Of a stretch of 64,000 nucleotides of DNA, positions 58,378 to 64,000 are shown piece after piece. The stretch comes from Apodospora peruviana (taxonomy: Eukaryota > Ascomycota > Sordariomycetes > Sordariales > Lasiosphaeriaceae): NCBI GenBank assembly GCA_033439685.1, contig JAUEDM010000001.1:6386001-6450000 (forward strand), in the 5' to 3' direction. The stretch's first letter is position 1. The number at the start of each line of letters is the position of its first letter. The notes under the pieces were generated by a model, which was not told the DNA's origin, did no database searches, and was given only the letters and a program-made list of their open reading frames with translations. Made by a program: the position numbers and the translations under genes.

Positions 58378-59647
58378 TTATACAACCCAGTGGACCTCTA
58401 CCTTTACCCTCTCAATATGGTTACTCCAGCCCGGAAACCTCGCCATAGCCCAGACGGTGACCACATCTCCCAGTTTCAGATTGCGCACAAACTCGCCATC
58501 CCCAGTGGCCTTGCCGCGGCCGCTGGCAGCAAGGGCCAACACGGCCGGACTATCAGGGTCGTCATCGGGTGTGGGCCTGACGTCGTCTGTGTAGCTCCAC
58601 ACGACGCGGTGCTCCCTCATTTCTGAGTCGACTGTGACGTTGCAGTGGATCTTGGCTTCCTCGCGCGGGGCGAGGGGGTGGTTGAAGGAGAAGACCTCGG
58701 TTCCGTTAGGACCAGGACTTCTGACGATTTCTGGGCTGATGGTTCCTAGGTTTGAAGGGGAGAATGACGGGGTTGGCTTAGATTGATCGGAGGCAGACGA
58801 CCCGGATGTCGACCCGGAGGCGACGGCATTATCGACGTTGGTAGGAGTAGTGGTGGTGGTGGACGTCTTTATACACCGCTCGAGGCCGGCCTCGAACCAA
58901 GTCCACGAGTTGCGGTAGGTGCCGCGCTCGCCGTAGTGGCCGCCCCAGCCCTGGTCGTGGCTTACGATGGTGAAGACGATCTTGCGGCAGGGGTGAGTGA
59001 TTGTGGGGACCGGGGACGCGATGAGGTTCTGGAAGTCCTCGGGCTCGAATTCCTCTTGGACGGGCCTTGCATGGGCGGGTTTCTCTAGCTCGTCTGGGGT
59101 GGAGTAAGGGGAGCGGATGAAGCCTAGTGGAATTGAGCGAAGCTACAGGATAACAAAGTGTTAGTTTGTCCTTTGCTTCGGGCGAGGGGAGTATGTGTAA
59201 AAGCTAGGTACTCACCAGGAATTGGTTCTCAGTGTCAGGACGGCCGCCGGTGATATCTTTGGTGCCCCCACCAACTCGCCTTGCCCATGGGTTCGCTGCG
59301 TTCTCTGTTGTCCTGCCTCGGAAGGGTACTCCTTGAGAGACAGCCTCGCCAGGCTGGTCAACGTAACTGATTTCGGTGGTTGTGTGGGGCCAGTATTCAG
59401 CAAGGTCGACGATGCTGTCGACGATCTCGGGTGGAAGATTCAGTGCTTTGGTGAGCATTGCCTTGACGACGAGGACATCTAGGACGGTGGCTTCGTACGG
59501 TCCATGGTGCTCGTCATCATCTGTGTCGTATGTGGCGTCCGTGTCGTTGCCGTCATCCTGCTTTTCTGTACTGCTGTTACTGTATGCCACCGGGGAAATA
59601 ATTCCCGTGAGCCACCTCACCGACCTCCCGACGAGTCTGCTAAACAT
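58378..59647 (-). CDS. Conserved fungal protein with SHDQGWGG motif, 398 residues
   Basis: Two minus-strand exons, 59216-59647 and 58378-59142, joined in phase 0 (GTGAGT donor, CTGTAG acceptor). The start MFSRLVGRSVRWLTGI is chosen; the frame is open for 69 more codons upstream but without protein-like character. Order: an N-terminal basic/hydrophobic helix; an acidic insert (DATYDTDDDEHHG); LNLPPEIVDSIVDLAEYWPH, which resembles the F-box first helix (LP-x-E-I/L); SIPLGFIRSPYS; then CRKIVFTIVSHDQGWGGHYG with TYRNSWTWFEAGLER; and a C-terminal beta-rich part, MREHRVVWSYTDD, then FVRNLKLGDVVTVWAMARFP and GWSNHIERVKVEVHW. I recall fungal proteins sharing the SHDQGWGG...SWTWFEA block and this ending, without an assigned function. 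A possible reading is an F-box-like module plus a jelly-roll-like substrate-binding domain (inference). Confidence 0.75.
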
Positions 59648-60320
59648 GGCGTCGTAAAGACCTAACGAGAGGTATTCTCTACTTCCGATAGGAGTGGTTT
59701 CGTAGAACCGGCAGCTCGTCTTGAGGAGAAAACTATAGGAGTCTTCTTTTTGAGATAAAATTAGGTCAATCGCTTCTGTAATGTTGGAGGTGGGAACGGG
59801 TATAAGCTGCGCCTTTGTCGTTTTAAGAAAGCAGCAGTGAAGTTTTGCCCACATGTGCGGATCTGGGTGTTAATGCCCATCCACGCCATCGTGGACGGAA
59901 GCTCTGCGTGATGGTGGGGCAACTTTACAACGTCATCACACCTGCCCGGCCAGTTACCCTGCAGTTTACACGCGGCCACTTCCACGCTGATTGTAGCGCC
60001 TGAGTGACATCAGGCCTATGGGTTAGCACCCTGCAAGCGGGCAGCTGCCAAGCTCCCCCCCCCCTAATCTGGGGTCTTTGTCCCAATCCACCCCGGGCGT
60101 ATCCAGCAGAGAGCACGTGAAATGACGAATTTCCAGAGGCTGCAAAGCCAAGACGGGAGAGGGGCGTTGGGGAGCTGCAAAGCAACCTTAATCGAAAACC
60201 CGCACTCCACTCACCATTTGGCCTCACTACAAGTATGAAATCCATGGCCAACAACTCCTTGCAGTTCCCGTCGTGCTGTTGCCGGAACACACTGCTGCTT
60301 TCAGAACCGAACAGACCACC
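59648..60320. other. Divergent promoter region (58378 gene and CysA)
   Basis: The spacer is shared by two genes pointing apart. It contains the CT-rich leader of CysA from about 60230. No obvious TATA box seen. Confidence 0.4.
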
Positions 60321-61913
60321 ATGAGCTCCCGTTCTCAAATAGCCGCGAGGCTACGACGACACGTATCGGTGACCCTCACCCGCCCCAGAGTTAGCCCTAG
60401 TTCCGGGTGCAATGCGGCGGTGGCCGTGCGGTTAGCGGTACCGGCGGCCAGCGGTGCCGGTGTCGGGACTCAGCAGCCGAAAAGACAAATGCACGCACAA
60501 CCGCCCCGGCGCAGCGGCGCTTCGAATCCGGCCATGGCCTTCCCCTGCCTTGATGCCCTCGAGACCCGATCTGCGACGTTAAAAGAAGCCCGGTCTGATT
60601 CGAGCGGTCCCGAACCGTCGTACACAGCCGGCGCCACGCAAATATACCACTGTCATGACTCCTTACTGCTCGACTGGGGCGGTGTCCTCCCCGAATTTGA
60701 CATTGCCTACGAGTCCTGGGGCGAGATGGACACAGACAAGTCCAACGTGATCCTCCTCCACACTGGCCTCTCCGCGTCATCCCATGCCCATTCTACACCG
60801 GCGAATCCCCAGCCGGGTTGGTGGGAGAAATTCATAGGCCCCGGGCTGTCCCTGGACACGGACAAATACCACGTCATCTGCACAAACGTCATTGGTGGCT
60901 GTTACGGTTCGACTGGACCAAGCAGCGTGGACCCGGCCGACGGGCGGCTATACGCCACGAGGTTCCCGATTCTCACGATGGAGGACATGGTGAGGGCGCA
61001 GTTCCGGCTCCTCGACAGCTTAGGCGTCAAGAAGCTCTACGCCAGCGTCGGCTCAAGCATGGGCGGCATGCAGTCCCTCGCGGCGGGCGTGCTGTTCCCC
61101 GAGCGCGTCGGCCGGATCGTGTCCATCAGCGGCTGCGCGCGGAGCCACCCTTACAGCATCGCCATGCGCCACACGCAGCGTCAGGTGCTCATGATGGACC
61201 CCAACTGGAACCGCGGCTTCTACTACGGCCACGTGCCACCGCACGCCGGCATGAAGCTGGCGCGGGAGATCGCCACCGTGACCTACCGGTCCGGGCCCGA
61301 GTGGGAGCAGCGGTTCGGCAGGAGGAGGGCGGATCCAAGCAAACCTCCGGCGCTGTGTCCTGATTTCCTCATCGAGACCTACCTCGACCATGCCGGCGAG
61401 AAGTTCTGCCTTACCTACGATCCTAATAGCCTGTTGTACGTCAGCAAGGCCATGGATCTCTTTGACCTAGGAGTCGAAAATCAGCGCACTGCGGCGGCAA
61501 GGCGAGCGGAGCGCCAGAAGTTTCTTAAGGACGGGGTCTATCCGGCAACGCCGGAAGCAATGTGCAGTCTGACCCTGCCCGAGAAACCATACGAGGAGCA
61601 GCCTGAGACAAAATCTAACGAGTCGCAAGTTAGTAGCGCATCACAGATCATCCAGACTGGCTCAAAGCCGCCTGAGGACCTGGTTGCCGGACTCGCGGCA
61701 CTGTGGGACCACCCAACGCTGGTCATGGGTGTCGCGAGCGACATTCTGTTTCCGGCGTGGCAGCAGCGCGAGGTGGCCGAGGCCTTGAGATTGGCTGGGA
61801 ACAGAAATGTGGCCCACTTTGAGTTGAGCGAAGAGCAGAGCATGTTTGGCCACGACACGTTTCTGCTGGATGTCAAGAACGTGGGCGGGGCGCTCAAGAA
61901 CTTCTTGCAGTAG
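60321..61913 (+). CDS. cysA: CysA-type serine O-acetyltransferase (homoserine acetyltransferase fold)
   Basis: A single exon of 530 residues; the start is the first ATG (ACCACC-ATG), MSSRSQIAARLRRHVSVTLT. This R-rich, acid-poor N-terminus looks like a mitochondrial presequence. The alpha/beta-hydrolase core begins near DSLLLDWGGVLPEFDIAYES; then VILLHTGLSASSH; CTNVIGGCYGSTGPSS; the nucleophile elbow ASVGSSMGGMQS with S246; SGCARSHPYSIAMRHTQRQV; DPNSLLYVSKAMDLFDLG; the catalytic Asp in SDILFPAWQQ; and the His in FGHDTFLLDV. The GCARSHPYSIAMRHTQRQ block separates this group from Met2/MetX, which read more like ISWGEAQRQ. In Aspergillus nidulans CysA and Schizosaccharomyces pombe Cys2, such proteins acetylate serine for cysteine synthesis. 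Assignment to serine rather than homoserine rests on this resemblance. Confidence 0.85.
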   Translation: MSSRSQIAARLRRHVSVTLTRPRVSPSSGCNAAVAVRLAVPAASGAGVGTQQPKRQMHAQPPRRSGASNPAMAFPCLDALETRSATLKEARSDSSGPEPSYTAGATQIYHCHDSLLLDWGGVLPEFDIAYESWGEMDTDKSNVILLHTGLSASSHAHSTPANPQPGWWEKFIGPGLSLDTDKYHVICTNVIGGCYGSTGPSSVDPADGRLYATRFPILTMEDMVRAQFRLLDSLGVKKLYASVGSSMGGMQSLAAGVLFPERVGRIVSISGCARSHPYSIAMRHTQRQVLMMDPNWNRGFYYGHVPPHAGMKLAREIATVTYRSGPEWEQRFGRRRADPSKPPALCPDFLIETYLDHAGEKFCLTYDPNSLLYVSKAMDLFDLGVENQRTAAARRAERQKFLKDGVYPATPEAMCSLTLPEKPYEEQPETKSNESQVSSASQIIQTGSKPPEDLVAGLAALWDHPTLVMGVASDILFPAWQQREVAEALRLAGNRNVAHFELSEEQSMFGHDTFLLDVKNVGGALKNFLQ

Positions 61914-62831
61914 TTTTGCGTGGTTGTGGTTCTGAGATTGCGTCCAGCGTTCAAGTTGTTGTGTAGACCTACTTACTAATGTCAGCTCTCGCGGTCAACT
62001 GTATATGGCCTTAGTCGGCCTGCTTCTCAATGATTACCTGGTACTTTTCAGGGTAGTTTGTCCATGAAAGTGAATAAAACTTGCAGGATACCACCATCTC
62101 TGAAGCACAAATCACCCCTTTCGGTCCTGAACCCATCTAGCGAGTTTCCAAGGTTTGGCCGTGAGATTTTACCAAACAAAAAATCGCGATTATTATTCAT
62201 GATACTGCATCTGTGGTGGTTTACTCAATGTAGTTTCGGACATAAGGAAGCTGCCCTATAAAATGGTCCCTCAGTTAAGGCCGGAGAACGACATGGGTCT
62301 ACCTCAAGTTATCAACAGTTACTGCAGGCCCGGGCATGATTATGTCTATATCCCATTGTGGCATCATTCGCGACTGCGCTAAAAGTCGGTTCCGGGGTTA
62401 AGGGTCAGGTTGTGACCTTAACACCACGACTACCTGCATAGTCTTCCGTTACACGTGGGTGATTGTCTAGAGCTATTTCTTGACCATCACATTGACTTCC
62501 TTGCCTACTGCCGGAATCTTGGCTTTAACGCCGAAACGCCCAGTAGGTAAGGTAGCTGCAGGGCACTGCAGGCGTGCAGTGGATCACGAGCTCTCGCAGA
62601 TGATTTGGCGCCGGACCGTCCGGGGTGTGTAAACTACCTTAGGTACCATTGTTAAATGATGCCATCTCTGCAAGAGTAGAAACATGTATAAATATGGCCA
62701 AGAACGTGCGGCAGATGGGAAGAATGGGAGATAGTTCTGTAAACAAATTTTCTTCGGTCCTAGCATAACAGACTTCTCAACTTTCATCCTCACCCCGAAC
62801 TTTCCTCCCATCAAATCCCACGTTAATAGAA
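61914..62831. other. Spacer between CysA and the SDR
   Basis: 3' flank of CysA followed by the SDR promoter. An ACCTTAGGTACC word is at about 62637-62648. No gene seen. Confidence 0.4.
62687..62694 (+). promoter_or_regulatory. TATA-box-like element of the SDR gene
   Basis: TATAAATA lies about 140 bp upstream of the start at 62832, with a CT/CA-rich stretch between them, which fits a fungal TATA promoter. Position alone supports it. Confidence 0.35.
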
Positions 62832-63617
62832 ATGGCACCCACCACCTACCGCAAACTTCAAGACAAGCACGTCCTCGTCATCGGGGGATCATCCGGCATC
62901 GGCCTGGGCGTAGCCGAAGCGGCCCTCGCCAACGGCGCCAACGTGACCATCTCGTCCTCCTCCCCAACAAAAGTCGCGGCCGCCGTCTCCCACCTCGCAG
63001 CGTCCTACCCCGACCGTGCTGTCAGAGGTATCGCCGTCGACCTGTCGTCCAAGGAAACAGCCGAGGCAGACCTCGAGTCCGTCTTCGCACAGGTATCATC
63101 ATCCCCCCTAGGAACCATCAACCACGTGGTCTACACGGCCGCCGACGCGCTCTCGCTTGGCGCGCTCGACACCGTCACGCCGGACCTGATCCACCAGGCG
63201 GCGCAGATGCGCATGGTCGTGCCGATCCTGACGGGCAAGGTCGCGGCGCGGTACCTGCCCAAGACGAACTTGTCGAGCATCACGATCAGCAGCGGAGTTG
63301 CGGCAGATAAGTCAATTAAGGGTTGGTCCGTCATCAGCTATTTTGCCGGCGGGCTGGTGTCGCTCGCGAAAGCGCTGGCCGTTGACCTGGCCCCGGTAAG
63401 GGTTAACGTGGTGCAGCCTGGCTATGTGGACACGGGCCTGTGGTCGTTCCTGACGCCTGACCAGAAGGCTGCAGTGGTGAAGAGTACCGAGGAGAAGGTG
63501 CCCACGGGGATGTTTGGCAAGGTGGAGGATGTGGCCGAGGCGTATATATGGTTGTTGAAGGACGGGAACGCAACTGGGTCGGTTGCGAGGACGGATGGGG
63601 GTCTGATGTTGGTGTAG
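62832..63617 (+). CDS. Short-chain dehydrogenase/reductase, atypical active site
   Basis: A single exon of 261 residues starting MAPTTYRKLQDKHVLVIGGS. The cofactor loop GGSSGIG (residues 18-24) is intact, followed by a GANVTISSSSPTK strand that suggests NADP(H) preference (S/T, no acidic residue after the second strand). VDLSS, then HVVYTAADAL (the usual NNAG is replaced) and ITISSGVAAD (Ser present) are in register. The expected Y-x-x-x-K is missing: SVISYFAGGLVSLAKALAVD has Y shifted and an alanine where the catalytic lysine should be. VRVNVVQPGYVDT and the C-terminal GSVARTDGGLML are typical. I recall a fungal SDR group with KGW-x-V-x-x-Y-A-G-x-x-x-x-L that likewise lacks the canonical lysine, so the change is probably a family trait. 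The substrate is unknown. Confidence 0.85.
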   Translation: MAPTTYRKLQDKHVLVIGGSSGIGLGVAEAALANGANVTISSSSPTKVAAAVSHLAASYPDRAVRGIAVDLSSKETAEADLESVFAQVSSSPLGTINHVVYTAADALSLGALDTVTPDLIHQAAQMRMVVPILTGKVAARYLPKTNLSSITISSGVAADKSIKGWSVISYFAGGLVSLAKALAVDLAPVRVNVVQPGYVDTGLWSFLTPDQKAAVVKSTEEKVPTGMFGKVEDVAEAYIWLLKDGNATGSVARTDGGLMLV

Positions 63618-63765
63618 GAGACGACCTCAGGTACCTACCTGTATGTGGGTGAGTTGTGGAGTGAATAGAGTCAGTATGAAGTTTCTAGATGGATATTGTA
63701 CTGTCGCCCAAATCTATTTACCTGCCGAGATCTATACCTACTTAGGTACCTACCGCACTTGAACC

Positions 63766-64000
63766 TTACGGGGTCACAGTATACGACACCCTCGAGATCC
63801 CTTTACTCCTCGAAATCTTCTTGACTTTTGTCTCACCACACAAATCAGTAGTATCGACATGTGTGCCTCCGCAAGGGTACACCTCGGCGCCCACAATCCT
63901 GACAACCCGGAACTTCTCCCCCGGTGGCGCCAGGTTCCGGTCCGGTATCAGCCTCTCGAGCCCGTTCTGGCGGAAATCGTCCTCATCCCAAAAGTCAATC
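63766..64000 (-). CDS. Alanyl-tRNA editing protein (AlaX/AARSD1-type), C-terminal part
   Basis: The minus-strand frame enters from the right edge and reads IDFWDEDDFRQNGLERLIPD, FRVVRIVGAEVYPCGGTHVD, then KKISRSKGISRVSYTVTP and a stop at 63766-63768. PCGGTHV is the zinc-binding C-x-x-x-H motif of the tRNA SAD (second additional domain), shared by AlaRS/ThrRS editing domains and free-standing AlaX proteins. Here it ends about 40 residues later without a synthetase C-domain, so a stand-alone editing protein is more likely than AlaRS itself. Such proteins hydrolyse Ser- or Gly-tRNA(Ala). The N-terminus and other zinc ligands (H-x-x-x-H) lie outside the window. It converges on the SDR gene with a 148-bp gap. 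Confidence 0.8.
   Translation of the reverse strand, partial: IDFWDEDDFRQNGLERLIPDRNLAPPGEKFRVVRIVGAEVYPCGGTHVDTTDLCGETKVKKISRSKGISRVSYTVTP

Overview
The window is nuclear DNA of a filamentous ascomycete (Pezizomycotina, most likely a Sordariomycete). The basis is short GT-AG introns of about 50-120 nt, CT-rich 5' leaders, A/CA-rich start contexts, long gene-poor spacers, and a set of fungal families: MFS and SLC35F-type transporters, a CysA-type serine O-acetyltransferase, a Cid1-type poly(A)/(U) polymerase and fungus-specific disordered proteins. The class is inferred; no marker gene such as rRNA is present. I found no rRNA, tRNA, CRISPR array, intact transposon or virus, and no biosynthetic gene cluster.

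Layout. 1-7.7 kb is gene-poor and decayed: a short secreted-protein exon (2361), an antisense NUFIP1/Rsa1 pseudogene with an expanded lysine tract (2560-3132), a second small pseudogene (3618-3991), a C26A14 homopolymer and a diverged tandem duplication near 5.5-5.8 kb. 7.7-16.5 kb carries an unknown protein gene with a frame break (7719), a small hydrophilic protein gene (10169, minus), two tail-to-tail Nudix hydrolases of different subfamilies (11049 plus, 12232-13338 minus) and an MFS transporter (14792). 19-25.7 kb holds a 964-residue disordered protein, a gamma-glutamylcyclotransferase-like gene and an SLC35F-like transporter, all on the plus strand. 25.7-33.2 kb is a large spacer with palindromes and short repeats but no gene I can support. 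33.2-43.1 kb has a five-exon disordered protein, a possible zinc-ribbon gene, a basic protein ending in a CaaX box, a peroxiredoxin-like protein and a broken small protein gene. After another spacer, 47.7-64 kb is the densest part: Cid1-like nucleotidyltransferase, BTB-like protein, a conserved fungal protein with an SHDQGWGG motif, CysA, an atypical SDR, and the 3' end of an alanyl-tRNA-editing (AlaX-type) gene running off the right edge.

The genes do not form one pathway. Loose themes are nucleotide-sugar and ADP-ribose turnover (the Nudix pair), sulfur and thiol metabolism (CysA, the GGCT-like enzyme, the peroxiredoxin-like protein), and RNA quality (Cid1-like polymerase, Ala-tRNA editing). 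Three genes or pseudogenes regain an open frame if one G is taken from a run of 4 or 5 Gs, and four C/G homopolymers of 17-26 nt are present. Read errors in homopolymers therefore have to be excluded before those genes are called dead. Short palindromic words built from CCTAGGTA and TACGGA recur in introns and spacers, and I did not notice them in exons. I saw no clear undescribed multi-gene system; the best leads are listed as findings.
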